Part shown: one piece after another, positions 32,501 through 47,092 of the stretch
Position numbering within the stretch: the stretch's first letter is position 1
Layout: every line of letters begins with the position of its first letter
DNA from: Alligator mississippiensis
Taxonomy: Eukaryota > Chordata > Crocodylia > Alligatoridae
Length of the DNA stretch: 64,000 bases
Assembly (NCBI RefSeq): GCF_030867095.1
Contig: NC_081828.1
Span: forward strand, 218,271,978-218,335,977
Reading direction: 5' to 3'
Notes under the pieces: generated by a model
What the model saw: the letters and a program-made list of their open reading frames with translations, nothing else
Told to the model about the DNA's origin: nothing
Databases searched by the model: none
Program-made: the position numbers and the translations under genes

Positions 32501-35500
32501 TCAAACCACAAACCCCAGGCTTAGGACTTCACCTGGGGCTGTGCCTCCCCCATCAGCAGTGGATCAGACAGGTCAGAGACACTCAGACCGTGGCTCCTGT
32601 TCCACAAGCTCTTCAGCTGATCACCTGCAGCTCTTGGCAAAAAAACGCTAAAGCTCATTTCTTGCTACGTGCCTTTGGCCTGTCTTTCCTGCCTCCATAA
32701 CTGAGGCAATGCATGTGCTGCGCATCTCTGCCCACCATGCAAATGGCCACTAATGCCCTGTAGCTATTTCTCTTTCGAACTGCAGCGTATTTGCCACACT
32801 TCACCTCTTGCTCTAGTGTTTTGGTTCCTGGCTGAGTCAGGATGGAGCGTCACAGGGCTGGATGATCCCAATAATTTCTTCCAGTCCTAAACTCTATAGA
32901 GCTCACCCCAGAGAGCACATGAGGCGAGATCCTACCCAGCTTGCCCTTCCACCGCATTTGTCGTGTGGGTCTGATGGCCTAACAGGTCTTGCCTGCAATC
33001 CTCCAGAAACCAGAAGGCCCCGCAGATTCACCCCGAGCCAGCCCGTACCAAGTGCAGCTGCCCAGACAGGAGTAAAACAAAATGCTCACCCAGCGAGACC
33101 AGGGTCTCATAGTTGCCCCTCATCACGTGTTTGTACAGCTCCTTCTGCCAGCTGGCCAAGTTCTCCCACTCCTGCTCATTGAAGTAGACCGACACGTCGT
33201 CAAACGTCACTGGCACCTGCAAGCACAGAGGTCACACGCTCAGCAGCTTCAACAACAGCCTGCATGCCCATAAGAGAGGGGCTGCATTTCACCGCATGCT
33301 CAATTGAGCCAAATGCACCTCGAGACACATCCGGGGTGCCCTGGCCCATTTTGCAGAGGTTCCCCCAGCTGCCACCCAGCCCTGAGGTCATCTGTTTGCA
33401 AAAGCCAGCTTGTTCAAAGCCACCCAGGGCCTGCTGCCTACCTCCAGGCACGAAGCCACCCCCTGTCACCAGCACAACCTGCTCCTAGCCCACCTACACT
33501 GGATGCTGCACAGACAGGAGACAGACATGCAATGCTGCGCACGCATGCGTGACCGGGTCCCCACCAAAGCAGGACGAGCTGTCTGCCCCCACTCCAGCAG
33601 TGCTTTAACCATGGGGCCTTTGGTGGATGTGGGGTAGCACCCCAGCTTCTCCACTTCTTTTTTGTTCAGACAAAAACTGGGTTTAGCTGCTTAACAGCAG
33701 GGAAAGGCGTCACTGCTGAGGACCCAGCCAGAGGGAAAGGCCCTGATCTCTGGCTATGTTGGTGGCACAGGTAAGTACCGAAGCTCCAGCCTGTCTTCTG
33801 CCCGTTGCATCTCCAGCTCAGTTTGGTCAGCAACCAGCACACCGAGCTCCTGGTCAGCAACTTGCCCCCAAGCGCTGCATTGAGACACCCAGCATGAGGC
33901 TGGAGACCTCAGGGGCTCAGCACTACAACCCCCCATGCCTTTGGGGATCTGGTCTCAAGACCACACACCTCGGCCACGCACGAGGTGGCAACCAGCATGA
34001 GATGCGTGCAGATGTACCCCAGGCCTGCCGCAGCAGCCCGCGCACCAAGCCATCGCCAGCTTGACTGCTGGGCTCCGAGAACGACCTGCCACCCTGCAGC
34101 TATCGCACTACGCCTCCACCTTTCCTCGCTGCATAAAGCAGACTCAGGTCCCTACTGCCATGCACGAAACGCCCGTTGGGAATGGCTGATATAAGGCCGT
34201 AAAGTCAATTGAGGCTGGATATCCAGAAAATCATTTCCACTGTGAGAACAGTGAGGCAGTGGCCTAAAAACCCCAGAAACGGGGTAGAGGACTCCTCATC
34301 ACTGGAGGCGTTTAAGAAGATGCTGGGCTGTCACTGGTTGGGGGCAATTTAGGTGTAGCGATGCCTGTTTTCTACCATAGGTATTTCCCAAGCTTCTGGG
34401 CTTTGCTGTCTACTCCCTTTTTTTCCTCTGTTGTCAGGGTGTTTTTAAGCCTCCCCAGAGGCGCTGGGTGTTGGCTACAGCTAAGGGTGGGAACTTCAAC
34501 GGGGGCGTGCCAATTCTCCTGCCGGGACCAAAGCCAAGGTTTCCTGGCTAGAGGGTCTTGCCCCTCTGCTCAGGGTCAGACCAATCACATCTTTGGGGTC
34601 AGGAAGGACTCTTTTCCCCCGTGGTCAGATGGGTGCGGACTGGGGGCAGGGAGGGCCCTTCCTCCGCAGCGGGGCATAGCCCCCTACCCAGAACCTCTCG
34701 AGCAGGTTTTATAGAGGCGAGACATTGACCGCCGCAGTCTCCCTGCTTTCCCTGCGGCAGGCTCGGGTGTTCGGTCGGTGTCGTGTCAGGGTTGAGGTCA
34801 GTCTTACACAAAGTCGAGATGATGGAGTTGTCTGGGATGGTTTGGACGGGGCTGAGGCCGGGGTTGGATTAGAGGTGACCTCCGGAGCTCTACTTCTCCG
34901 TGACCCTACTACGGCCCTGTGACCGGGGGTCCTTACCTGCGGGATCTCCCCCTTGGTGCCGGGCGGCAGGCGCAGGATCCAGAAGTTCCTGTTCTTGAGC
35001 AGGTTCTCCATGTTGTCCAGGCGCCGCTGCAGCAGCTGGTTCTCCTGGATCAGGGTGCCCAGCACGGCCCACCGCCCCTCCAGCTGGTTGCCGAAGTCCA
35101 CCACGGTTTTCTCGCAGCCGGCCAGCTTCTCCTCCGCCGCCCCCGTCTTGCCCTCCAGGCTCAGCAGGCGCACCGCGTGCGACTCCACCTTCTTCTCCAT
35201 CGCTTCCAGCGTGGCCATGACGGCCCCCAACGAGCCCGCCGCGTGCTGGCCACGCATGGCTCCCACCGGCGTCCGCTTGAGGACCACGGAGGGCTGCAGA
35301 GCCCGGTGGAGCCTGGCGTCCCTGGCACACGCCGAAACCTGCGGGCACAGACACTTCGTCTCTGGGGGAGTCCATACCCCACCCCTCGGGCTAGGGCTTC
35401 CCGCAACCCAGCGGACGGCGAGGGACCGTGGCACGGCGAGACAAAGGTGGACCGACCTGGCACCTTCCCCTGCGCACCGCTACGGAAAGGGGGTGCCGCA

Positions 35501-35752
35501 GGCGAGGCGGTGGGGCAGCACCCCCGGGGGAGAGGACACCTGGCAGGGCAGGGGAGGGCAGGGGAGGGGGTGCGATGCTCTGCCCAGCTGTGCAGCGGGG
35601 CGGGGAGGGAGGGAGGGAGGGAGGCGGGTGCGGGGCGCGGGGCAGGGCACGTGTGCACGGCGCGGCGCAGTTGGGGCGCTCCGGGGGCCCCGCGCCCCGC
35701 GCCCGGGGATGCTCCGCGCTGCAGCGCTTACCTCCGCGGCGCGCCCGGCCAT
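26541..35752 (-). CDS. DUF3669-KRAB-C2H2 zinc-finger transcription factor (gene B), ZNF746/ZNF282-like
   Basis: Six phase-matched exons: 35752-35732 (MAGRAAE), 35338-34937 (402 bp, DUF3669), 33216-33090 (127 bp KRAB-A), 31582-31427 (156 bp), 30689-30576 (114 bp) and 27568-26541; 615 residues. The coiled coil (about 40-125) ends in [24 protein letters not shown] (142-184) reads [18 protein letters not shown] with MRGNYE, the variant form that goes with DUF3669. Linkers hold [20 protein letters not shown] and a strongly acidic [15 protein letters not shown]. Four C2H2 fingers follow in two pairs (CTECGRRF and [16 protein letters not shown] and CAECKKTF) separated by about 60 residues. The split-finger layout recalls ZNF746, as recalled from memory. 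It would act as a nuclear DNA-binding regulator. The last codons abut a CR1-like sequence. Confidence 0.92.
27938..28740 (+). mobile_element. Possible solo LTR in intron 5 of gene B
   Basis: The unit begins near TGTAACAATG, has a TATA-like GATAAAAGGC at about 28404, a GT-rich run at about 28605-28645 and AATAAA at about 28687, then ends in unique sequence before a CR1. The order promoter, leader, polyA signal is LTR-like. No internal viral genes are present. Fossil; family not identified. CT-rich low complexity lies before it at about 27700-27790. Confidence 0.35.
28750..29460 (-). mobile_element. CR1 LINE 3' fragment in intron 5 of gene B
   Basis: The minus strand reads from GACTAGAAGTTGAATATGAG through CR1 C-terminal reverse transcriptase sequence ([15 protein letters not shown]) to the AGGTCACATCCAGTCCAGCC tail complement. 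Broken, same orientation as gene B. Confidence 0.82.
31597..31812 (+). mobile_element. CR1 3' end inserted next to the splice acceptor of gene B exon 4
   Basis: GACATTAGGAAACACTTTCTC through GGTGGTGAAGCACTC to AGATGTGACCACATG and CTATGATTCAGTGA is the last part of CR1 in plus orientation, antisense to gene B. It begins about 15 bases upstream of the acceptor at 31583-31584. Confidence 0.85.
34440..34915 (+). repeat. Dispersed repeat related to 16940-17340, CR1 3'-end type
   Basis: Shares GAGGGTCTTGCCCCTC, GACTGGGGGCAGGGAGG, GGGGCATAGCCCC and GTCTGGGATGGTTTGGACGG with the copy at 17 kb. It lies in intron 2 of gene B and ends about 20 bases from the splice donor of the DUF3669 exon. Confidence 0.5.
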
Positions 35753-36000
35753 GGCTGCGCGGCCCGACCGCACCACGGCGCCGCCTGCCGGCCGGAGGCG
35801 CCGCCGCCGCCGCGTGTGTCCGCGCTGCCGCGGGGCAGGGGCAGGGCCCGGAGCTCCGCCCGCCGCCGCCGCCCGCTTTGTCCCGGGCCCGCCGTGCTGG
35901 GCCGGGGGATCCCTTCCTGCCCCAGTGCAACGGGGCAAACCCCCCCAGTGTGGACCAGCCCGGGCAAGGGGAGATCCCTTCCCGCCCCCTCAGTGCAGAC
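35560..36000 (-). promoter_or_regulatory. CpG-rich promoter and G-rich tract around gene B exon 1
   Basis: CpG-dense sequence surrounds the ATG at 35752. On the plus strand 35595-35650 contains GGGGCGGGGAGGGAGGGAGG followed by more GGG runs, a strong G-quadruplex motif on the template strand of gene B, within intron 1. No TATA box was seen. Confidence 0.55.
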
Positions 36001-36660
36001 CAGTCTGGGCAGGGGGAAATCCCTTCCTTCCAGGACCTGCGGGGTTGGTGCCAGCAGGAGCACTGGCACAGCCCCAGCCTGGGCTGCAGCAGCCCTCCAC
36101 ATCTCTGAGAGAGGCGTCAAGCCCCCGCCCCTGCCCCTGCCCCTGCCCCACGGCAGGTGAGGAGAAGAGTTTCACGGTCCCGGGAAGGGGGCCAAGGTTC
36201 TGCATTCGCTGAAGCACGGAGACGTGGAGCTGCAGAAGTGACACCGGTGCAACCCTGGCGTGCGGCAGGACGAGCCCCGTGCAAACCAGCCCAGACCCAA
36301 ACCGTTGCCCAACCTCTGAGCAGCACGACACAGCCAGCCCAGACACAGCAGGCATCGCCCCGCGCGTGCCCCAGGGAGAGCAGGAGGACCGCAGCCGCCG
36401 GCGACCTGCTGCTGTACAGGGTTGTTCGTGCACGCGCCAGACACCCCGGGGAGAGGCTGCGAGGAAGGAGAACGGCCCCGCTGTCCCTTTGCAGTGCCTT
36501 CTGCCCACGAATCCCATCAGCGGAGCTGGCAGCTGCCTGCTCCACGCACCAAGCCTGTGTCTCAGCAGCTCCCCGAAGCCTGCCCTAAAGAAGAGGCCCC
36601 GAGCCTGCTCCATTGCCGCCCTGCTGATGTAAAGGTTCCTCCTCCTACTTCACTTCAACC
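36001..36660. other. Upstream flank of gene B, nothing recognised
   Basis: GC-rich sequence with only chance frames on both strands. A CCCTGCCCCTGCCCC simple run lies near 36123-36150. Confidence 0.4.
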
Positions 36661-36664
36661 CGGC

Positions 36665-36780
36665 TGCCACCCTTTCAAGGGTGCCACGTGGCGTTAGCAC
36701 TGCTAGGTGGGCGACCGGGGTTCACACGATGAGCCCCGAGACTTCCGATAGGAATCCACAGGGTGAAAGGCGAACCCCCC
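36665..36780. mobile_element. Truncated hAT fragment, relative of 13828-14132
   Basis: TTTCAAGGGTGCCACGTGGC followed by a GTGGGCGACCGGGG-type stretch matches the left half of the intact element at 13828. No right end or target duplication is present. Confidence 0.5.
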
Positions 36781-36814
36781 CGTGCACGCCGGCCCAGCAT
36801 TTCCATGGGGCTGT

Positions 36815-37080
36815 TCTGTGGAGGATGGCCATAGCCCCGGGGCAAGGAGCGATGGGCTGAACTGTGGCAAGGGGAGACCTAGGTTGGGGGGTAGGGCAAA
36901 CCTGTCTGGGGGTGGTTCAGCACCAGAACAGGCTGCCCGGAGAGGCCGTGGGGTCCCCATCCCTGGGCTTTTGCAAGAGCAGGCTGCACAGACACTCGTC
37001 TGGGATGGTTTAGTCAGGGACGATCCTGGACAGGATGGACCCCCAAAAGCCCCTTTTACCCTACGATTCTCTCTGTGGCT
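36815..37080 (+). mobile_element. CR1 LINE 3' fragment
   Basis: AGGTTGGGGGGTAGGGCAAA, AACAGGCTGCCCGGAGAGGC, TCTGGGATGGTTTAGTCAGG and CTACGATTCTCTC follow the CR1 3' order. Confidence 0.65.
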
Positions 37081-37339
37081 CTATACCCCCTGCCCTGCTT
37101 TTTTCACAGGAAAACTCTGTTTCTTGGCCTTTTCTTCCCAGCCATATTTCCCAAGCTCTCATCATCATCCTTATTACTCAGTGAAAACACTGAATAAACC
37201 CAGGGCCAGGGCAGGCCTCCCTTGAGATGCCGTCCTGCTTTGACAGCAAACCACCGGTAACTAGTCTGGAGCGCTGGTTTTCACCCAGTTTTGTGCGTGT
37301 CCCCCGCCGTCCCTCCTCCCCGATGGCTGTCCTCTTGAC

Positions 37340-37750
37340 AATACACTTTTTTTACGCATGCTTCCTTCTAGCTCTTTTCCAGACGAAACAATCCCAGGTC
37401 CTTCAACCTTTCCAGCTGGTTTGATTTGAAGCCCCCCGTCCATCTTGTTGCTCTGGACTGCCGGCACTCTCTTTGTTTCTGAAGCGGGGGCACAGCGAGG
37501 CCCGCAGAGTGCAGCGATCGTCTCCAGTGTCGCACGCACAATGCTCCTGCTAACAGACAGGACAAGGCGCAATGGTTTCAAGTTGCAGCAAGGGAGGATT
37601 AGGTTGGATATTAGGAAACACTTTCTCACTAGGAGGGTGGTGAAGCACTGGAACAAGTCACCCAGCGCGGTGCTGGGATCTCCATCCTCGGAGGTTTTTA
37701 AGGGCCGGCTCGACACAGCCCGGGCTGGGATGATGTAGTTGGGGCTGCTT
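37340..37750. mobile_element. Two abutting CR1 fragments in opposite orientation
   Basis: About 37340-37550 is CR1 on the minus strand (LERLKDLGLFRLEKS). About 37555-37750 is the CR1 3' end on the plus strand (GGTTGGATATTAGGAAACAC to GATGATGTAGTTGGGGC). They are separate insertions. Confidence 0.7.
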
Positions 37751-37754
37751 GGAG

Positions 37755-38150
37755 CTTGGCCTCATCTGCAAACCTGAAAAGCTCGCTTTGCCGTCCATCC
37801 TCTGAGCCATGAATGGCTCGTTTCTGTTCATCTGGTTCCGAGGCTGCTAGGACCCCCTTTTTAAACAAACAGGGACTGTGTTTTTTGCCCTTCTCCCCTG
37901 GTCTGGGACAACTGCAAAGATAATCGCTGCGGGTTCAGAGATCAGTTGGACTAGTTCTTTGACTACCCGAGGGAGGATTTCATCAGCTCCTGCTGACCCG
38001 ACTGCACCGAAGGCTCCTTAACCTGTTTATTTCCCCTCCTGGCCGATACTCTTATCTCCTCATTAACATTACATTTTAACTTAGCCTTTTTGACTGGACA
38101 GAAGCCCAGCATGCCCCAAATACCTCCTTGGCATCAGTACCAGACCTTCA
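37755..38150 (-). mobile_element. Old LINE fragment
   Basis: CTCATCTGCAAACCTGAAAA, CGGGTTCAGAGATCAG and GGATTTCATCAGCTCCTGCTGAC are LINE reverse transcriptase coding remnants on the minus strand, probably CR1 group. Too eroded for subfamily assignment. Confidence 0.45.
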
Positions 38151-38559
38151 CTGCCCTCTGCCTTCCTCTTTCTCCCAAATTAATCTAGAGAGCCTCCCCC
38201 AGGGGCCTTTCTCGCCCCTTGCTGTTACACCGTATCTCATGCCTTTGCTGGTTTGCTGTTACCCCACCCCAGGCTTAGTCCGTTCCTTCCCACTGGCTTC
38301 GTCATGTGTTTTTACTTCAGGTCTATGCAGGGCCCAGGATGCGGCTGGAGTAAGGGCTTGCTGCACATCCCATTGCTGCTTTGTGCTGGGAGAGCCGGCT
38401 GCTGCACCTCCGACCTAGCTGGCTTTTTTCAAGGCTCACCCTTGTCCCGCTGCCCTGCGCCCTGCTTTTCTTGCACGGCAAACCCCCTCTGTAGCAGTTC
38501 AAGGCCACGGGGCAGCTGTGTGGCTCCTGCCCGGCTTGGACTCTAATGTCACCCTCCCT

Positions 38560-39240
38560 GGATGCCATGTCTTGTTCTCATTAAAGGCTGATTAAGGGAG
38601 GCTGCCCACAGGCCTTAGAGTGAGCCTCGGTCCTGGCAAAGGGGCCATACTAGTCTCAACTCACCCCCCAGGCTTGATAGGCCCTCTCAGCCTGCTCGTG
38701 CCTTTGGAGGGCACCAGTAGCCTAAAGGGCTAATTGCTTGGCCCCGCTCTGCCCTACACCACACCCCAAGCCTCGCAGATGTTATCATTCAATGGTGGCA
38801 TCTGAGGTCCCTCCTGCTTAGCCCCTTGCCAGGCTCCTCAATACTTTCAGCCCTTCCCTCTGGGCTCTCGGACCCTCCGGTCCAGCTCGCAGCCCCTCTT
38901 GGACTTGTGGACCCTCTAGTCCAGCTCTCAGCCCTTTTCGGGGCCTGTGGACCATCTGGTCTGACTTTTACTCGCTGCCTGGCTCCTGAACATCCAGGTC
39001 CAACACTCAGACACTCCTCTTGTCTTTAAACCTTCTTTGGTCTTGCTCTCTCTCAGCCCTGCTTTGTGTGCCTGCATCCCCTGATCACACACCCAGCCCC
39101 TCTCAGGCCCAGGGCTTATATAGCTCAAGCCCGGCCTGCTGCTGATCAGGTGCATCCCTAATTAATCCCCTTTGCCACCTGCAAGCTGGCATCTTCTCTA
39201 CCTCTGAAACGCCAAGGGGATAGGACAAAGCAGCCACGCG
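38560..39240 (-). mobile_element. Possible LTR fossil with internal short tandem repeats
   Basis: About 38865-38965 holds three imperfect repeats around GACCCTC(C/T)(G/A)GTCCAGCTC. On the minus strand a TATA box (CTATATAAGCCC) is the complement of about 39111-39125. The composition resembles an LTR promoter, but clear ends and a target duplication were not found. No viral genes. Confidence 0.25.
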
Positions 39241-41030
39241 GGCTCCTGCTCATTCACTGCAGGTCACAAGTGTTCCCACCATCCTCTACCTCCCTTCTTC
39301 TTGGGCTAATTTCTCCCTGAGCCAAGCAGGGAACATGCTGTAGGGCTGTGCACATCTGCCCCCCACCCCTGCAAATCTTGGGGAATGGCTGAATATATAC
39401 ACAGAGGACAGGATTGAGCATGGACCCCGTTGCTGACACCCGGGGCTGTTGGGAACCCGTTGCTACTTCCAGCCTCAGCAGAACCCAGGGTCCTGCACTG
39501 GGAAACCACGTCTAACTCCACAACCCAGCAGTGGTGGGCCAAGCAGGTGCTCAGCCTGTGTGGGATGATCAGCCCTATAAAAAAAGGCCTGGTTCTTGGT
39601 CCATGAAAACTTCGGCCCCCATTCAGAACTGAACACAGACGTTGGCCACTGGCTGGCAAAGTGGACTGTCTCCACTTATATTAGCCAACAGAAAATAGAG
39701 TCCAGCAGTTAAATATCTGCTTATTCATTCGCGTGGGCCATGGGCACCCAGCTGTTGGCCTGGCCATGGGTAGAGAGTAGGTCCCTAGTCCATTCAGGCT
39801 GTCCCAGGGGCTGCACTGCTGCCCCCTCCCTGGGTCTGCAGATGGGGCCTGTCCCCGGTCCTGACTCCATAGGGCATTGATTTGACCCTGAGCAGAGGGG
39901 CAAGACCTTTTAGCCAGGTCAGGTCATTTTCCAGTAGCTCTTGTCATCTGCTCCTCCCCACAGCAGGGGAACAGGTGTGTGGGAGCCCCCTCTGCAGTGC
40001 CTGCTCCAACTCTGCACAGATACCCAGCCCAATGCACAGGTGAATCCCAGTGTGAGCATCCAGCCTTGCACAGATGTCCTTCCCTCTCTGAGCCCCCAGG
40101 CAAATCCAGAGAGAAGCCATGGAGCAGAAAGGCATGATCACAGGCATCCCATCTGCAGGCTCTTTCGTGGCCATGGAAATCTACCCCATGTACCCATGCT
40201 ACCCAGGGTAAGCAAAGCAAAGCATTTGTTAGTCTGCCACTATCAGCGCTTTAAGGAGACAGGTGAGGCCAACCTCCACCCTGATCCTCCAACAAGGGGT
40301 GCCGGGAATGAGGAAGAAGATGAAGATGGCCGGGATGCCCGAATGCCTCAGACTTGAAACCCCTGCATGCCTGTGCTCTGACACCAGTGCCAGGGTAGCG
40401 AGTGGCTGTGGGGCATTTGCACACTGGATGTTGAGCAGCCAGGCATTGCAACAGCCAGAGATCACTCGGATGTAGGCTGCAGTCTGGTCTGACCTGGCCT
40501 GAATGAGGAAAGCTCTGCATGGGAGCTGGGTATTATAGGCTGGCCTGCCACGCGGCGCTGGGACTGAGCCCAGTGCTCTAGATGACCCACCAGGCTGCTT
40601 TGTGACTGGCAGTGGCTCCCAGCACTGTGAGCTTCTCCCACTCCAGGCCTCCTTGTTCGAGGTCTCGGAGGCAGTCTGGCCTCAAGGGAAAGGGGCAGGT
40701 AACTCCAGAGCAGGCGGGCTGCTGTGGGCATTGCCCAGCCCAGGCAGGATGACAGTGCCTGTGTCCCACTCAGGCTCCAGGCAAACAGAGCATGGCTGGA
40801 TAACATCTTCTAGGCGTGAGACTTGAGGCCCCAGAGAGGGTGGGAGCAGGGACCCCTCAGCAGCCCTCCATCGCCTCACAGAGGCAGGCAGCCAGGAGGA
40901 TGGGAGTGGAGATGGAGGGGGCCTGCAGAGCCAGGATTAGAGCCAGCACTGGGCGGCTCCCAGCCAGAGTTTCTCCCCCCAGGCAACGGGCTGCCTATCT
41001 GCTCCTCTCCATGCCCTGCCATGCACAGCC
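39241..41030. other. Spacer inside the inverted-repeat loop
   Basis: No conserved gene, RNA or named repeat recognised. Frames at 39941-40357 and 40823-41305 are GC-driven, and the latter overlaps the complement of the H2A-like gene. Confidence 0.4.
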
Positions 41031-41048
41031 TGGCTGCTTTTATCTCCT

Positions 41049-41624
41049 TTAATAGCCCGTGGACGGCTGTGAGGAGACACATCCAAAGTGGCTGCTATGT
41101 CTCCTGCGAGGCACGGCCCCCCGGTCCTGCCCCGGCGGCGGGCTGGGAGCCCTGCTCCGGCAGCACGGCTGGGTCCTGGCGTGCAGCAGCAGGGCCCGGG
41201 TGCCGGGCAGGACCCCGCCGGGGAAGACGGTCTTGCTGCCCAGCAGCAGTTTGCGGAAGTCCTTGCTCTGCAGGGCAGCCAGCTGCAGGTGCCGTGGGGC
41301 GATGACTCTGTCCTGGCTGCCTCGCGTGGCCTTCCCGGCCCAGGCCAGGATCTGGGCCGTCAGGTACTGGGTCACGGCAGCCAGGTAAACCAAGGCTTCG
41401 CCTTTGATGCGCTTGATGCGCAGTCTCTGCCGCAGCATGCGCTCGAGCTGGTCCACGGGGAAGTGCAGCTTCTGCGGGGACGCCCGGGATGTGGCCTGCG
41501 CCTGGGACGTCTCGCTGGCCGTGTCCTGCCGGGACATGAGTGCGAATCCCTGCAGCAAAGCCGTGTCCCTGGCTGCGTCCAGCAGCGAGGCCGGCTGCAC
41601 TGGGCCCGGCCGAGCCTCGCCCAT
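41049..41624 (-). CDS. Divergent histone H2A-like protein lacking the acidic patch, right copy
   Basis: Intronless 191-residue frame, same length as the left copy. Histone-fold blocks (LHFPVDQLERMLRQ, LVYLAAVTQYLTAQIL, IAPRHLQLA, GGVLPGTRALLL) are unchanged. Differences from the left copy are about 11, for example A9V, A100T, G104R and L123F, with seven clustered in the C-terminal tail after residue 149. Both copies lack the same acidic-patch residues, so that loss came before the duplication. Retention of two full frames of equal length, with change concentrated in the tail, suggests both are or recently were under constraint, or that gene conversion has acted. It lies about 900 bases past the polyA signal of the right zinc-finger gene, in the same orientation. 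Confidence 0.9.
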   Translation of the reverse strand: MGEARPGPVQPASLLDAARDTALLQGFALMSRQDTASETSQAQATSRASPQKLHFPVDQLERMLRQRLRIKRIKGEALVYLAAVTQYLTAQILAWAGKATRGSQDRVIAPRHLQLAALQSKDFRKLLLGSKTVFPGGVLPGTRALLLHARTQPCCRSRAPSPPPGQDRGAVPRRRHSSHFGCVSSQPSTGY

Positions 41625-41740
41625 GGTGGAGCAGGAGGAAGGAAGGAGGAAGACAACATTCCGGTCAGCCGCGTATGGACCAATTGGGAGAGCGATCCTT
41701 TATGAGGTCACGGAGGGACTCCATCTCTCTGTGATGTCAC
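41625..41740 (-). promoter_or_regulatory. Putative promoter of the right H2A-like gene
   Basis: On the minus strand: CRE-like TGACATCA (complement of 41732-41739), TATA-like ATAAAGG (41703-41697) and CCAATTGG (41687-41680), in the same order and spacing as the left copy. The CCAAT box lies between the TATA-like box and the ATG, an unusual order. Confidence 0.5.
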
Positions 41741-42510
41741 TGTTGTGTGAGGGCCGTGGGCAGGCGCAGGGAGGTCTTTCTCCACCAGCTCTGCTCCTTC
41801 CCTCACGTCTCGTTGCACCCGCGCCCGTCATGTCCGGAGGGGTGGGAAGGTGCCACCTTCCACCAGCCAGAGCGTCCTGCCCAGGCGGCACGGCTGGGTG
41901 CCGTCCCTGGACACCCCTGTCCAACACGCCCCTCTGCAAACAGCTGGACAAGACTCAGCAGCAAACAGACCCAGAGGACAGCGTCTTCCCTCCCCGGAGC
42001 TCCACAACGGTGGGTGCATCCCGGGCCGGGTCCTTTCATATCCCTAAACACCTGAGATCACAACAGCCCACCACGCCTGTCCTCTCCATCAGCCTCCCAA
42101 AACCCAGGCAGACCTGTGCCTGCCGCTGTCGAGCTGGGGGCCTAAGGGTAAAGGAGCAGTCATTGTGGCTGGGGAGTCATTAGTGATCCCTTGTTTGCTA
42201 TGGCTGGGACTCAGCCCCTCCAGCCTGACGGCTGTCCAGCTCAGGCCGGCATCAAGCTCTGCTGTAACCCTGGGCAAACTCATGTGAGGCTCAGCATCCC
42301 CTGCTGTGTGTGCAGGACCCTGGCCCCAAGGTCTTGCTTTGCAGCCAGGAGCTGTCAGATTTTGCTGTTAACACGGAGAACCCAAATTTTGTGGAGGAGG
42401 CTGCCAGGCTATCGTCCATGGCTCTCCCAGGGTCAATCCCATCTTGCAGACAGCAGCTGCATGCTCACCCTTGGCTGCAGTGAGTGCGGCAGGTTTCTTT
42501 TAAATTGTTA

Positions 42511-42516
42511 TTTATT
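42511..42516 (-). promoter_or_regulatory. AATAAA polyadenylation signal of the right KRAB-ZNF gene
   Basis: Complement of TTTATT; the equivalent site on the left is 7205-7210. It implies a 3' untranslated region of about 1.2 kb. Confidence 0.6.
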
Positions 42517-43759
42517 AACAAACTTTAAATGTAACCTCCGAAGATATACCCAGTCCCTCACAATACAGGTAAGCATAGACAGCTGGTTTCCATCACCCAT
42601 GCTCCCCTAACCAAGTCGGCGTCCACACTGGTGCATGTCTCCTGCCAGGAGTCACTCTCTGGCATCCTCCAGTCCGACCTGGAGAGAACAAGGACCGGGG
42701 ATCCTCTTCCCCCAGCCATGTGGCATCAGCCCCAGCGGGTCTCTGCTGGGGCGGTTGGGGCTGGGCGCGGTTCGTGCCCAGGTGATGTGCGGATGACACC
42801 ACCTCCCCTGGCTGCTTTGCACGGCAGCTCTCCCACCTGTGCGGTGCGGTGCGGCGCGTCACAGCAAACCAAGCCCAGGGCTGTAGAGGAGCATCCCCAA
42901 CACAGCCCTCCTGCCTTCCCTGCCAGGACACCCCGCTTCCCCTTCCCAGGCTGCTCCAGCCCCAAAACCCTTTCCATATGTCCTTGCGAAGCTTTCCTAC
43001 AGTTAAGCATCAGGTGTCATTTTAAACGTGGGGTGACATGGCTGCAGTGACATGTGTCGAGTGAAGCCAGGCTGCCTTCACTCGGTTCCTGCGGCGCAGG
43101 GCCAGGGTCAAGCTGAGCCCAAACTACCCACACCTATTTCCGTCCCAGGAGCAGCTCCACAGGGTGCGGGGCTGAGGCAGCGGGATGTGATGCTGGGCCT
43201 GCGGCTGCCCTGTGTGTTGTTGGCTGCAGAAACGGGCATCCCTGGGCCACCTTGCCTCAGTGGCTGCAAGACCCAGAGTGACCGTCAGCTGTTTAGAGAG
43301 AGTCGTCTGCACTGGGCTAGCTAACCTGGTGCAAGGGACGTGTCCATAACCTCCAAGTGAAAGCTGCCGTCTGTGCAGTGCCCTCGTGGGCCCGCTCAGG
43401 GCAGAGCACAGGGACCGCACCAGCCCGTTGCTGCTCTGCTCTGCTCTGCATGCAGCCCATGGGCTCACGCTCTCCGCAGGGCAGGGGAAAGCTGAGTGGT
43501 GGGGACGTAGTCCTGAATGCACGCACGCATGCACGCACTGTCCACTACAAGGTTGGTTCCCAGCAGCCGTCACTGGACCCATGTATCGCAGCCCCTTGCT
43601 CTGAGCAGAGCAGCTGGAGGCGTCCCAGTGGAAGGGCCTGATCCCTTACTGTGGAGGGGGAGCTCCACTATCAGCAAGTGCAGCCTGGCCCTTCTGCCCT
43701 GCACATGCCGCTCCACATCCATCCCCAAAATGCGCCCCCTTGGCTGGTCCCCTGCTGGG

Positions 43760-47092
<3,333 letters not shown>

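Noticed and set aside
34919-36212. Two plus-strand frames of more than 400 codons
   Set aside because: They are shadows of the DUF3669 exon and CpG-rich promoter of gene B, low-complexity and without motifs.
41050-41430. Plus-strand frames opposite the right H2A-like gene
   Set aside because: Mirror the same frames opposite the left copy, with no motif of their own; antisense shadows.
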